DNA of 64,000 bases from Bacteroidota bacterium (GTDB taxonomy: Bacteria > Bacteroidota > Bacteroidia > CAILMK01 > JACPUW01), in NCBI GenBank assembly GCA_016192035.1, contig JACPUW010000043.1, positions 1 to 64,000 on the forward strand, written 5' to 3'. Below the pieces are notes generated by a model. It was not told the origin of the DNA. It was given only the letters and a program-made list of their open reading frames with translations, and ran no database searches. Shown piece after piece: positions 8,998-17,426 of this stretch (position 1 is its first letter; every line of letters begins with the position of its first letter). The position numbers and the translations under genes are program-made.

Positions 8998-9297
8998 ATG
9001 AGCCATACAGGTATCCTGTTAGTTATCATGTGTGCCATAGTATCAAGTGCCTCACCTTCCATTCCAATAAAAGATAAACCCATAGCGGTGTACCATGTAG
9101 GTATGAGCCGGGTAGTGGTATGGGAAAACTTGGGGCCTAATGGGCCCTGGAAGAATTTTGAAATAGAAAAGGCCTATCAAAAGGATGGGGAATGGAGAAC
9201 GGCCCATTCCTTTTCGGCCAGCGAATTGCTGGACTTGAGGGCTGCCCTTGATGAGGCCATTCGCCAAGAATTGGTGCGGGTGGAGCACCCTGAGTAA
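8998..9297 (+). CDS. small secreted protein, unknown function
   Basis: 99 aa from the ATG at 8998; the longer frame begins with a GTG at 8959 but the signal-like segment (ILLVIMCAIVSSAS) starts after the ATG. The mature part (about 70 aa) has the pattern KPIAVYHVGMSRVVVWEN...FEIEKAYQKDGEWRTAHSFSASELLDLRAAL. This resembles a widespread small beta-beta-alpha family in which W, Y-x-x-DGEW and S-F-x-x-x-E/D-L-x-x-L are conserved; those homologues are normally cytoplasmic and often suspected of nucleic-acid binding. The apparent signal peptide on such a fold is odd, and a start inside the frame near KDKPIAV cannot be excluded. Confidence 0.55.
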   Translation: MSHTGILLVIMCAIVSSASPSIPIKDKPIAVYHVGMSRVVVWENLGPNGPWKNFEIEKAYQKDGEWRTAHSFSASELLDLRAALDEAIRQELVRVEHPE

Positions 9298-9446
9298 ATG
9301 GGCAAAGGAGCTCCACGTGTGTCCATGATCTCCGCTTCAATTGCCCCTTGCACAGCCCCACTCCACACCTCCACATTCCCTAAAGGGGCCGGGAATCAAT
9401 TGTTTAAAAATCTGGATGTTCGGCGCTGCCCATAGTAGTTTGAAAG

Positions 9447-10412
9447 TCAAGCCTGATACTCACTGGGTGGCGCGGTAAGGGCATGCACTACCTCAGCTAT
9501 TGACCGTATGCCGTGCACGTGTGCTATACTGGGGCCGGCACACCATACTGTTTTATATGTAGCCGAAAAGGCCGCCTTTTCTAGGGCTTTCATCCCCTTG
9601 TAGAAGGTGAGCGCCTTGGCCCATTTTTTTAGTGACTTGTGCCTGTGTAGCAGGCGCTCCAGTGGCGTTTGCCCTGTGCCTATTTCTTCTACATAGGGCG
9701 TGTTGATCACCGTGCAGGGGGTGCCGCTAAGCTTGGTGGTCATTACGATATCCTTTGCGCCATAAGTCACGCAGGCCTGCTTATACTCTTCTGAAACAGG
9801 GCTTTCATGCGTGGCTATAAACACGGTACCCACCGAAACCCCCGCTGCCCCTAGGGCCAGCGACTCCTGCAACAGGCCATAGGTGGCTACCCCGCCTGCC
9901 GAAATAATGGGTATTTGGCATTTGGCGCGTAGCTGGGCCAGGAGCACTTCACGCGGCAATGGCCCGGCATGTCCACCTGCTTCTCGGTTCACGGCTATCA
10001 CGGCATCGGCTCCAAGTGCCTGCACCTTAAGTGCATGGTCCAGGTTGGTCACATCACAAAACACCCGTATGCCCCGCGCATGCGCCCGGCTTATGGTCTC
10101 GGCCGGGTTGCCCAAGGAAGTGATGATATAGCCCACCCGGTGGCCACACACAATTTCCAGTTGATCATGGAACTTGGGGTTTGATTTGTTAACTATCAAA
10201 TTGACCCCAAATGGTGAGGAACATGCCGAAACCAAATTGCCCAATCCCTTGTCAAGTAGTTCGTTGCTCCGCCAATTAAGTGCTGGAATGGCACCCGATA
10301 TTCCTGCCCGGTCGGCAGCTACCAGCATGGTTTCATCACTCACCAAAAACATGGGGGCCATGATTATGGGGTGCCTAATTCCCAAAAGGCTGCTGAGTGA
10401 TTCGGTTGGCAT
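9447..10412 (-). CDS. nitronate monooxygenase (FMN-dependent, NPD-type)
   Basis: 321 aa TIM-barrel flavoprotein of the nitronate monooxygenase / 2-nitropropane dioxygenase family, which oxidises alkyl nitronates using FMN and O2. Recognisable blocks are HPIIMAPMFLVSD at the N-terminus, SPFGVNLIVN, AVNREAGGHAG (the GGHxG loop with the usual active-site His), PIISAGGVATY and AAGVSVGTVFIATHESP. The stop is followed by a 149-bp spacer without a clear terminator. No neighbouring gene points to a specific substrate. Confidence 0.88.
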   Translation of the reverse strand: MPTESLSSLLGIRHPIIMAPMFLVSDETMLVAADRAGISGAIPALNWRSNELLDKGLGNLVSACSSPFGVNLIVNKSNPKFHDQLEIVCGHRVGYIITSLGNPAETISRAHARGIRVFCDVTNLDHALKVQALGADAVIAVNREAGGHAGPLPREVLLAQLRAKCQIPIISAGGVATYGLLQESLALGAAGVSVGTVFIATHESPVSEEYKQACVTYGAKDIVMTTKLSGTPCTVINTPYVEEIGTGQTPLERLLHRHKSLKKWAKALTFYKGMKALEKAAFSATYKTVWCAGPSIAHVHGIRSIAEVVHALTAPPSEYQA

Positions 10413-10462
10413 GAAAAGTTGATTGTAGTCTTGACAAAACTAGGCCCTTTATGCCCCTCTCC

Positions 10463-11872
10463 CTACTTACCCTTGCCCAGGGCTATGGTAAGCACCGTAT
10501 AGAGAAAAATCTTGAAATCCATAGCCAACGACATGTTTTCCAGATAGATAAGATCGTATTTCATGCGGGCTATCATTTGGCCCACGTTCTGTGCGTAGCC
10601 ATATTTCACCATGCCCCATGAGGTGATGCCGGGGCGCACCTTGAGCAAATAGCGGTATTCGGGTGCCTGTAGTACTATTTGGTCTATAAAGTACTGGCGC
10701 TCTGGGCGTGGGCCTACCAGCGACATGTCACCCACCAACACGTTGAAAAACTGAGGCAGCTCGTCTAGCCTATACTTGCGCAGTAGGCGGCCCACCGGTG
10801 TTATGCGCGGATCGTTTGCCCGGCTCAGCATGGGGATTCCTTGTTCCGCCTCTACTATCATGGTCCTGAACTTAATGATGTGGAAGGGTTTGCCCAAGTG
10901 CCCAACCCGTTCTTGTAGGTACCATATAGGCCCCTTGCTACTCGTTTTTACCCATAGTCCTATGAGGATATATACCGGGAGCAAGCTAATGAGCACCAGG
11001 GCCGACAGCCCAATATCAAGCATTCGCTTGACATTGGACTGGAATGGAGGCATAAGCTCCGGGAAAATCTCAATGAGCGCAGTGCCAAACACGTTTTTCA
11101 TTTTTACCCTACCTGCCAGTATATCCGCCGTATTGGGTATCATCTTCACGGCCAGAGATTGACCTTCCATTTGCCGCACTATGCCTGAGGCCAGGCCCGT
11201 TTCATCGGGTTCCAGGGCTATGAGCACTTCTTCTATGTTCTTTTCGCCCAGTATGCGCTGTAGGTCAGGCAGCCCTCCCAGGTGGGGCAATACATCCTGC
11301 CGCAGCGCCCCCGGCATACCTATGCCCACGAAGCCCCTAATGAGGTAGCCCTGCGAAAAAACATCATTCTCCAGTTCTTCATATAGCGCCTTGGCCCGTT
11401 GTCCGCTGCCTATCAGCAAGGTGCTAAAACCAATTTTGCGCTGGCCTATTCTGTGTTTGATATAGGTGAGTACCAAAAACCTGGGAATAAACCGCAACAG
11501 GAAAAACAGGGAGAATAGGGCAATAAAGGAATCCCTAAAAACCGCTGGCGCTTTCACAAAGTCGTCGAGCACCAGGGCAAAAAAAAGCAGTACAGAGCCC
11601 AGAAAGGAGGCTGTAAGGGTCTGTGCCAGATCTTGAAGGCGCGATTTGCGATATACCCTGCGGTAGCTGCCCATGAGGTAGTACACCAATAGCCAAAAGG
11701 CAGGAATGAAAATGATTCCCAGGTAAAAACTTTCGTTGAAGGTCAGCGGGATATCACCAAAAACAGGGGGCTCTAAATAGATTTTTCTGTAGGTATAAAA
11801 CAATGCCCAGGCCAGCGAAAGGCTAATGGCATCCATGGCCACAAACACCCTCCAGAGTCGGTTCTTATTCAA
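10463..11872 (-). CDS. exopolysaccharide polyprenyl glycosylphosphotransferase
   Basis: 469 aa membrane enzyme of the WcaJ/WbaP type that transfers a sugar-1-phosphate from a nucleotide sugar to undecaprenyl phosphate, the first step of a surface polysaccharide repeat unit. Four to five N-terminal membrane segments are followed by a nucleotide-binding-like middle domain (TLLIGSGQRAKALYEEL). The bacterial sugar-transferase domain comes last: a membrane hairpin (GLSALVLISLLPVYILIGLWV), then YLQERVGHLGKPFHIIKFRTM, LRKYRLDELPQFFNVL and MSLVGPRPER. The longest start is TTG (11872), overlapping the upstream lipoprotein by 8 bp; an in-frame ATG exists at 11836. Last gene of the polysaccharide cluster. 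Confidence 0.9.
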   Translation of the reverse strand: MNKNRLWRVFVAMDAISLSLAWALFYTYRKIYLEPPVFGDIPLTFNESFYLGIIFIPAFWLLVYYLMGSYRRVYRKSRLQDLAQTLTASFLGSVLLFFALVLDDFVKAPAVFRDSFIALFSLFFLLRFIPRFLVLTYIKHRIGQRKIGFSTLLIGSGQRAKALYEELENDVFSQGYLIRGFVGIGMPGALRQDVLPHLGGLPDLQRILGEKNIEEVLIALEPDETGLASGIVRQMEGQSLAVKMIPNTADILAGRVKMKNVFGTALIEIFPELMPPFQSNVKRMLDIGLSALVLISLLPVYILIGLWVKTSSKGPIWYLQERVGHLGKPFHIIKFRTMIVEAEQGIPMLSRANDPRITPVGRLLRKYRLDELPQFFNVLVGDMSLVGPRPERQYFIDQIVLQAPEYRYLLKVRPGITSWGMVKYGYAQNVGQMIARMKYDLIYLENMSLAMDFKIFLYTVLTIALGKGK

Positions 11873-12758
11873 ATGTGAGCAGTTTTATATTGTCTATAAA
11901 CACATTGGCCCCCAGCGTGTCGGCTGGGAGGGTAGCGGCAAGATAGACCTTAAATCCAGCTTCATCGTCCAGGGTTGACACCTGGTCGGTCAGGTTCACA
12001 TACACCTTTTTCCACACGCCACCACTGGGTTTCAAGTATAGCAATGGATTGGTTTGCTGCACTATGTTGTCCCTTGACTTGAGTATCAGGCCAATCATAA
12101 GGGTGGCTTCATTCCGGTAGTGGAGTTCCACATATACCGGGCTGCCTGTTTGCAGTTGGCTGCCGTAGTAGTAATTAAATGATTGTAGCGCCACATAGTC
12201 ACGTGAGGGGCTTAGGCCGGCATAGAGTGAGGCATTTCCCTCAAACACGTCATCGTTATCCTTGATCAATTTGGGGTTTGCCCCTGACTGGTCCATTGCT
12301 TCAAGTGAGTAGGTATCACTTTCAAAGTCTTCCAGCCACAAAAAACGCACATTGTCCTTGTAGGAAAAAAGTACCTCGCCGGCGGGTATGCCATATACTT
12401 TGCCCGGCTCAAAGTCCAGGTGCAGGCTTACCGGGTCAAAAAATGGGTAAATCACCCTATTGGTGCTTGTGGCATTGTCTTTTATTCCAGGATAGAGCAG
12501 CACCTCATGGCCGTTTGACTGGAGTATGGGCAGGGTAAACGGTATAGGCACTGCAGCCACTATGTTGCCGTCATGTACCGCCCATAGGTCGTGCACCTGC
12601 TGGCGGTCGGTGCCTTGTAGGGCGGGGTTGGTTTGCACGGTATAGCCATCTACCCGTATGTAGCTGGGTATGGGTTCATCACTGTCTAGCAGGCTACACG
12701 TGGCCAATGATATTGAAAAAATAGTGAAAAACAGCGTGTTGTAACTAAAACTTGGCAT
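11865..12758 (-). CDS. lipoprotein in polysaccharide cluster, unknown function
   Basis: 297 aa from the ATG at 12758, chosen because it gives a lipoprotein signal (LFFTIFSISLATC, lipobox LATC) and overlaps the oxidoreductase stop by only 14 bp; a longer frame would cover that gene's 3' end. The mature part looks beta-rich. The C-terminal ~130 residues (VYVELHYRNEATLMIGLILKS, KVYVNLTDQVSTLDD, FKVYLAATLPADTLGANVFIDNIKLL) read like a jelly-roll or carbohydrate-binding-like sandwich. Its place between the oxidoreductase and the glycosylphosphotransferase suggests an envelope role linked to polysaccharide; function unknown. Confidence 0.7.
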   Translation of the reverse strand: MPSFSYNTLFFTIFSISLATCSLLDSDEPIPSYIRVDGYTVQTNPALQGTDRQQVHDLWAVHDGNIVAAVPIPFTLPILQSNGHEVLLYPGIKDNATSTNRVIYPFFDPVSLHLDFEPGKVYGIPAGEVLFSYKDNVRFLWLEDFESDTYSLEAMDQSGANPKLIKDNDDVFEGNASLYAGLSPSRDYVALQSFNYYYGSQLQTGSPVYVELHYRNEATLMIGLILKSRDNIVQQTNPLLYLKPSGGVWKKVYVNLTDQVSTLDDEAGFKVYLAATLPADTLGANVFIDNIKLLTFE

Positions 12759-13731
12759 TTGCCTGTTCAATTTTTTGTAGAATCTCATGGGCCACGCGCA
12801 GGGATTGATAGCCTTCTTCAAGGCTAACTGCCGGGGCAAGGTTGCCTTGTATGGACTTGGCAAAAAGCTCCAGTTCATATTTGATGGCATTGATGGGCGC
12901 CACAGCCGGCGATTCATAGCTCAGGGTTTTCTTGTGGCCATCATTAAGTGGGTCTATTTCAAATTGGAAGGGGCTATTTGACAGGTCTCCATCGCTGAGC
13001 CTTATGGCTTCCACTTTTTTGTCGAGAAAATCAACGGAAAGGTATCCGTCACGCTGAAAAAAACGGGCCTTGCGCATTTTCTTGAGCGACACCCGGCTCG
13101 CGGTGAGGTTGGCCACCGCACCATTGTCAAACTCTATGCGGGCATTGGCTATGTCGGGGGTGGTGCTAATCACGGGTACCCCGCTGGCATGTATGCTGCG
13201 CACCCCAGACTTTACCACGCTCAGCACTATGTCTATGTCGTGTATCATCAGGTCAAGCACCACCGGCACATCAGTGCCGCGCGGATTGAACTGTGCCAGT
13301 CGGTGCACTTCCATAAACTTGGGTTTGTCCACATATTTTAATGCCGCCAGAAAAGCGGGGTTAAACCTTTCCACATGGCCCACTTGTCCTATTACCTGGG
13401 CTTCGGCAGCCAATGACAATAGGGCTTCGGCCTCAGACACGGTATTGGTAAGGGGTTTTTCTATAAAAACATGCCGCGACCTCCGGATAGATTTCACCGC
13501 ACAATCAAAATGCGAAAGGGTAGGGGTAACTATGTCCACGGCCTCACAAGCCTCAATGAGGGCCTCTACTGATTCAAACGCTTTAATGCCAAAACGATGG
13601 GTGGCAATTTCACATTTTTCGGGATCGGGATCGTAAAACCCGACCAATGCAAATTCCCCAATTTCGGCTATTTGTTGTAGGTGTATGCTCCCCAAGTGTC
13701 CAGCCCCAAGCACGCCGATTCGTGTCTTCAC
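12745..13731 (-). CDS. Gfo/Idh/MocA family oxidoreductase
   Basis: NAD(P)-dependent oxidoreductase, about 328 aa. The Rossmann fold starts at KTRIGVLGAGHLGSIHLQQ, with the dinucleotide motif GxGxxG. EKPLT lies at about residue 95, the usual Gfo/Idh motif holding the catalytic-dyad Lys. The C-terminal beta-sheet domain follows (FMEVHRLAQFNPRG, VLDLMIHDIDIVLSVV). The longest open frame starts with TTG at 13803, but homology begins right after the GTG at 13731, which I use. In surface-polysaccharide loci this family often makes UDP-sugar intermediates; the downstream glycosylphosphotransferase supports that role here. Confidence 0.88.
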   Translation of the reverse strand: MKTRIGVLGAGHLGSIHLQQIAEIGEFALVGFYDPDPEKCEIATHRFGIKAFESVEALIEACEAVDIVTPTLSHFDCAVKSIRRSRHVFIEKPLTNTVSEAEALLSLAAEAQVIGQVGHVERFNPAFLAALKYVDKPKFMEVHRLAQFNPRGTDVPVVLDLMIHDIDIVLSVVKSGVRSIHASGVPVISTTPDIANARIEFDNGAVANLTASRVSLKKMRKARFFQRDGYLSVDFLDKKVEAIRLSDGDLSNSPFQFEIDPLNDGHKKTLSYESPAVAPINAIKYELELFAKSIQGNLAPAVSLEEGYQSLRVAHEILQKIEQANAKF

Positions 13732-13809
13732 TCGTTCATTGTTCAGTGTGGCTGGCGAAAGTACGTGGGCACCACAGCCTGTATTCCCAAAACTATCCAC
13801 CAATTCAGG

Positions 13810-15210
13810 CTATTTCACCCATTCATAGGCTCCTGCATCAGGGCGTTGGGTATCCCTTGTTTGTCCCAGCTTATCGGTGGTCACCCCGGCCACCGGTATG
13901 CCCATTTCCAAAGCGGCGCTGCCTTCCATCAGCGCATATTTCAGTTTTGTGGTATTTTCAAATTTCGGGTCTTGGTTTACCTTGTTTCCATTCAAGTCCA
14001 GGCCATCCATCTTGCTCCTTATCAGGGTATGGGCTATGCTGGCGGTTATCGCGCCTTTGCCTGATTGGTTAAAACCCAATTCGTCTTCTTGCGATCCGTA
14101 AATGATACAATTTAGTATATTGAATTCCAGTGGATTAATATAAATATTGCCATCAGTATCGGTATAATCTGCATTGCTCAGGTAAACGGAGGGGTCGGTG
14201 CGGGCGCAGGCCACCTGGTAGTTTCCAAAAGTGCAATAGGCAAATTGATAGGCCCCCCCCAACTCGCCCACGGCCAAAAAACCACATGAGTTGTTAAAAT
14301 CACAATTGGTGGCCACCAAGCTTGCCGTATAGCCCAGCAGGCATACCTGCGTCATGGTGGTGATGGTAGTGTTTTCAAGAAACAGGTTGGGGCTTCGGTC
14401 CGCGCGCATGGAATCTACCTCTATGCCGCGCAACCCATTTTTTATAATGGCTTGATTCACTATGCATTCACCCGCCCCAGGGAGTAGCCTTATGCCTATC
14501 CATTGGCCGGGTTCTTCCTTAAACCTTTCTTCCAGCCTGTCGCCTTCAAACACCACTGGGCATTCGGCGGTGCCTTCCACCATCAATGAGCTGCCCCGGC
14601 CTATGTTGAGCCGCGACAGGGCATGGGCCCGCACCGTGGCGCAGGCCAATATGCGCAGGGTAGCGCCCTTGGCCACCAGCACCTCCCCAAACAGTATGTG
14701 GGGCTTGTCGCTATTCCAGGTTTGGTCTTCGGCTATGGTGGTGTTGTAGTGAAAATAGGCGTTTTGCCCCCACGATACCAATTTTATATCCTTGGCCGCA
14801 CCATCTTGACTGAATAGGATAGAATCTGTTACCACAAAGGGGTTCGCTTCTGAGTTGGGGTCTATGGTCACATCGGCAAAACAAAAAAGGCTATCGCCGG
14901 CAGGTATTTTCACATTCTTGAACACATATCCCGGAACCCCGTCAATGTTCAGCCTATAAGGGGACGTTTGCCCTTCGGCAAGGGTTATTTCATCAAAGTA
15001 CTGGTCATATTTCGCCCGGTTGTATATGATAAACACCTCTGTGGCCGAACCTATACTGGTAAATACGGTGTCAAATACTACCGAGTCGTTTTCAAATTCA
15101 ATAAGGTCAAGGGAGAATACGGGATCCAAATCTTTCTTGCACGATACCACAAAATTTGAAGCAACAAATAGAATAACAGCGAGTAACGTTTGAACGGCTG
15201 ATTTGTACAT
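13810..15210 (-). CDS. right-handed beta-helix lipoprotein
   Basis: 466 aa from the ATG at 15210, which opens a lipoprotein signal (VQTLLAVILFVASNFVVSC-KK). The middle and C-terminal parts show short beta-helix coils with N/D/G turns (GLRGIEVDSM, LFLENTTITTMTQVCL, ASLVATNCDFNNSCGFL, FNILNCIIYGS). The end TRDTQRPDAGAYEWV is the typical last coil of 'choice-of-anchor/parallel beta-helix' surface proteins. The N-terminal ~150 residues resemble an Ig-like or DUF-type domain. It sits 78 bp upstream of the oxidoreductase in the same direction, so it belongs to the polysaccharide cluster. An 8-G run lies in the coding strand (14253-14260). Confidence 0.78.
   Translation of the reverse strand: MYKSAVQTLLAVILFVASNFVVSCKKDLDPVFSLDLIEFENDSVVFDTVFTSIGSATEVFIIYNRAKYDQYFDEITLAEGQTSPYRLNIDGVPGYVFKNVKIPAGDSLFCFADVTIDPNSEANPFVVTDSILFSQDGAAKDIKLVSWGQNAYFHYNTTIAEDQTWNSDKPHILFGEVLVAKGATLRILACATVRAHALSRLNIGRGSSLMVEGTAECPVVFEGDRLEERFKEEPGQWIGIRLLPGAGECIVNQAIIKNGLRGIEVDSMRADRSPNLFLENTTITTMTQVCLLGYTASLVATNCDFNNSCGFLAVGELGGAYQFAYCTFGNYQVACARTDPSVYLSNADYTDTDGNIYINPLEFNILNCIIYGSQEDELGFNQSGKGAITASIAHTLIRSKMDGLDLNGNKVNQDPKFENTTKLKYALMEGSAALEMGIPVAGVTTDKLGQTRDTQRPDAGAYEWVK
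14253..14260 (-). repeat. homopolymeric G8 tract in coding sequence
   Basis: Eight consecutive C on the plus strand (G on the coding strand), encoding the Gly-Gly of GELGGAYQF in the beta-helix lipoprotein. Runs of this length in surface-protein genes can slip during replication and shift the frame. In this copy the frame is intact. Confidence 0.85.
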
Positions 15211-15280
15211 ATGGGATTGCATCAACGGGCTTGCACTGCAAATATTACCAATGTCCCATTGCTGTGGCCCGGGCTTGAAA

Positions 15281-15982
15281 CTAAGAAGCCATGGCCAGGG
15301 AGGCCACATGCACCGTACAGTTGGGGTTGGCTTTTATAATGGCCAGTATGGCCGATTCCAGTGTGGCCCCGGTGGTTACCACATCATCCACCAGCAGAAC
15401 GTGTTCATGGGCCATGGCCCCGCATTCAAAGGCGTCCTTCACGTTTTCCTGTCGCTCATATCGGTCCATTTTGGTTTGGGTGAGGGTATATTTTGTTCGC
15501 CTTAGTGTTTGGAAATCATAGGGTATGCCCATCGATTTTGACAGCCCCATAGAGAGCAGCCCACTTTGGTTATAGCCCCGTTTCTTCAGTTTTTTGGGGT
15601 GTAGCGGCACAGGTAGGATACACCCCACCTTATCCGCCCAGGGTTTGCGCAAGAGGCTATACCCAAACCAAATACCCAATATTACGCCCAGTTCTTTTTG
15701 CCCCTTGTATTTTAAATGGTGAAGCAGGCGCTGCACCACAGAGTGTTTTTTAAAGTATAAAAAAGCGGTACTAGGGCCTATTGGCACCCTACCCAACAGG
15801 GTCTTTTCAAGTTCATTGGTCAGGTGGTCAGGCCAATTGGTCAAGGGCAAGCCCAGGCGGCAGGTGGCGCATACACAACGCTCCTGGGCCAGGAGCCCTG
15901 TGCCGCAACCGCAGCACGACCGCGGCAGCAGGATGTCAACAAAGGCAGGCCAAATGGCACCAAGCCCCGCGTACCTTTTCAT
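15281..15982 (-). CDS. ComF family phosphoribosyltransferase-like protein
   Basis: 233 aa from the ATG at 15982; the longer frame runs antisense into birA and is rejected. The N-terminal zinc-finger-like part has CCGCG...CVCATC (two CxxC pairs). The C-terminal type-I phosphoribosyltransferase domain has VGCILPVPLHPKKLKKRGYNQS and the PRPP loop HVLLVDDVVTTGATLE. ComF/GntX proteins are linked to DNA uptake in naturally competent bacteria; the biochemical role is not settled. The gene is divergent from birA with only 36 bp between starts, and precedes the beta-helix lipoprotein by 70 bp. Confidence 0.9.
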   Translation of the reverse strand: MKRYAGLGAIWPAFVDILLPRSCCGCGTGLLAQERCVCATCRLGLPLTNWPDHLTNELEKTLLGRVPIGPSTAFLYFKKHSVVQRLLHHLKYKGQKELGVILGIWFGYSLLRKPWADKVGCILPVPLHPKKLKKRGYNQSGLLSMGLSKSMGIPYDFQTLRRTKYTLTQTKMDRYERQENVKDAFECGAMAHEHVLLVDDVVTTGATLESAILAIIKANPNCTVHVASLAMAS

Positions 15983-16018
15983 CGTAACTCGAAATTTTGG
16001 CCCTAATCTAGCAATTAA

Positions 16019-16756
16019 TTGGAAACGTTCCGCTTTGCAGTAACGGAGTTGGAGAGCACTCACTCCACCAATGATTATCTCAAATCCATGGACTTGGCTT
16101 CCCTGCCCGCTGGATTTTGTGTGGTGGCGCACTACCAAACTGCAGGGCGTGGGCAGCGGCAAAAGCAGTGGCTGTCGCTTCCTGGACAAAACCTTACCTG
16201 TTCCTTTCTCCTTAAGGGATTGGGCCTGAAGCCCACCCAACAAATAGCCCTATTGAAGGCGGTAAGCCTTTCTGTGAAGCACTGCGTGGCCGACCTAACC
16301 GGTGCCACTGTGCGCATTAAATGGCCAAACGACATCATGGTAGGTAGGGAAAAGATAGCGGGATTGCTCATAGAGAACTTCATACAGGCCGGCGATTTGG
16401 TTTCTGTAGTAGGGCTGGGCCTCAATGTGAACCAGGCCCGGTTTCCAGCTTTTTGTCCACAGGCTACCAGCTTGTGTAGGGTTAGCGGGCACCATCATCC
16501 ATTGCCCCAGGTCTTGCTGGCCGTGGAGTACCAACTGGCCCATAGCCTGGCCATCATGAAATCGAGCCGGCACATCCTTGACCAAATGTTTGCTTCAGGC
16601 CTGTATGCCATGGGGCAAACCCATGAATTTGAATCCCCTGGGCAGGGTTTGTTCTCGGCAGTGGTGGTGGGGGTTGATGCATTGGGCCGCCTGCTGCTCC
16701 AGCAGGGGGAGCAAATCAGGGCGTATCTCAACGGCGAAATTCAATGGGTTTTTTAA
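16019..16756 (+). CDS. birA: biotin--[acetyl-CoA-carboxylase] ligase
   Basis: 245 aa. Activates biotin with ATP and attaches it to the carboxyl-carrier protein of acetyl-CoA carboxylase. Motifs are LESTHSTNDYL at the N-terminus, the biotinyl-AMP loop GRGQRQKQW (variant of GRGRxxxxW), then KWPNDIMVGREKIAGLLIE and VVGLGLNVNQ. It lacks the N-terminal winged helix of the E. coli repressor form, so it is a ligase only. The start is TTG (16019); no ATG precedes the first conserved residues. It ends on TTAA shared with the convergent rfbC stop. Confidence 0.9.
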   Translation: METFRFAVTELESTHSTNDYLKSMDLASLPAGFCVVAHYQTAGRGQRQKQWLSLPGQNLTCSFLLKGLGLKPTQQIALLKAVSLSVKHCVADLTGATVRIKWPNDIMVGREKIAGLLIENFIQAGDLVSVVGLGLNVNQARFPAFCPQATSLCRVSGHHHPLPQVLLAVEYQLAHSLAIMKSSRHILDQMFASGLYAMGQTHEFESPGQGLFSAVVVGVDALGRLLLQQGEQIRAYLNGEIQWVF

Positions 16757-17295
16757 AAGGGCGACTTAAAATCCTTTACGCTGGGCTGATGGCTGTCCTT
16801 TTCTGATACAGTGGGAGTTTCTATGCCCCAATCAATGCCCAGTTGCGGATCATCCCAGGCAAGGCCTCCTTCACTCTCGCGGTGGTAATAGGTGCTGCAT
16901 TTGTAGGCAAACACCGTGTCGGGCTCAAGGGTAAGAAAACCATGCGCAAATCCTTCAGGTATATAGAGTTGTTGTAAATCTTGGGCGTTTAGCACCACTT
17001 TTACGTGTTTCAGGTACGTGGGCGATTCCTTTCTTATGTCCACTGCCACGTCAAGCACCGAACCCCTGATTACCCTCACCAGCTTGGCCTGAGCATGGGG
17101 CGGCGACTGGAAGTGCAGGCCCCGGAGCACCCCTTGGGCTGACATGCTTTGGTTTTCCTGCAAAAACATGCATGACATTCCCAAGGCCGTGAGCGCATCC
17201 ATCCTAAAGGTTTCCGCAAAATATCCCCTGGGATCCCTGATGATCTGAGGTGCAACAAGCAGGACATCGGGCAGGCTGGTGGGTTTGATTTCCAT
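16753..17295 (-). CDS. rfbC: dTDP-4-dehydrorhamnose 3,5-epimerase
   Basis: 180 aa cupin-type epimerase that makes dTDP-4-keto-L-rhamnose in dTDP-L-rhamnose synthesis. The start at ATG 17295 (MEIKPTSLPDVLLV) fits the family; the longer frame is rejected. Motifs are DPRGYFAETFR, the catalytic-His block QGVLRGLHFQ, the VDIRKESPTY strand, YIPEGFAHGF and YYHRESEGGLAWDDP. Length is typical. rfbA, rfbB and rfbD are not in the window, so the gene is separated from the rest of the pathway; its closest neighbours are birA (convergent, sharing TTAA) and the polysaccharide cluster. Confidence 0.92.
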   Translation of the reverse strand: MEIKPTSLPDVLLVAPQIIRDPRGYFAETFRMDALTALGMSCMFLQENQSMSAQGVLRGLHFQSPPHAQAKLVRVIRGSVLDVAVDIRKESPTYLKHVKVVLNAQDLQQLYIPEGFAHGFLTLEPDTVFAYKCSTYYHRESEGGLAWDDPQLGIDWGIETPTVSEKDSHQPSVKDFKSPF

Positions 17296-17426
17296 GTGGG
17301 CGGTATCGGGAGCCAAAGGTAATTGATGGAGGCAAGGGCTAAAAAATACCAAATTCACACAACGATTGGGCGCATTTGGTTTTTGCGGAGTAATATTGAC
17401 TGTTAATAAAACGTAAAGCACTTAGA

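Noticed and set aside
9298-9446. Inverted repeat TTCCC/GGGAA as a terminator after the small secreted protein
   Set aside because: Stem of five bases and no adjoining T-run.
12759-12917. 53-residue extension of the lipoprotein at 11865-12758
   Set aside because: It covers the 3' end of the oxidoreductase gene and would bury the lipoprotein signal.
15983-16243. N-terminal 87-residue extension of the ComF-like protein
   Set aside because: It runs antisense through the birA start, and the family begins at the internal ATG at 15982.
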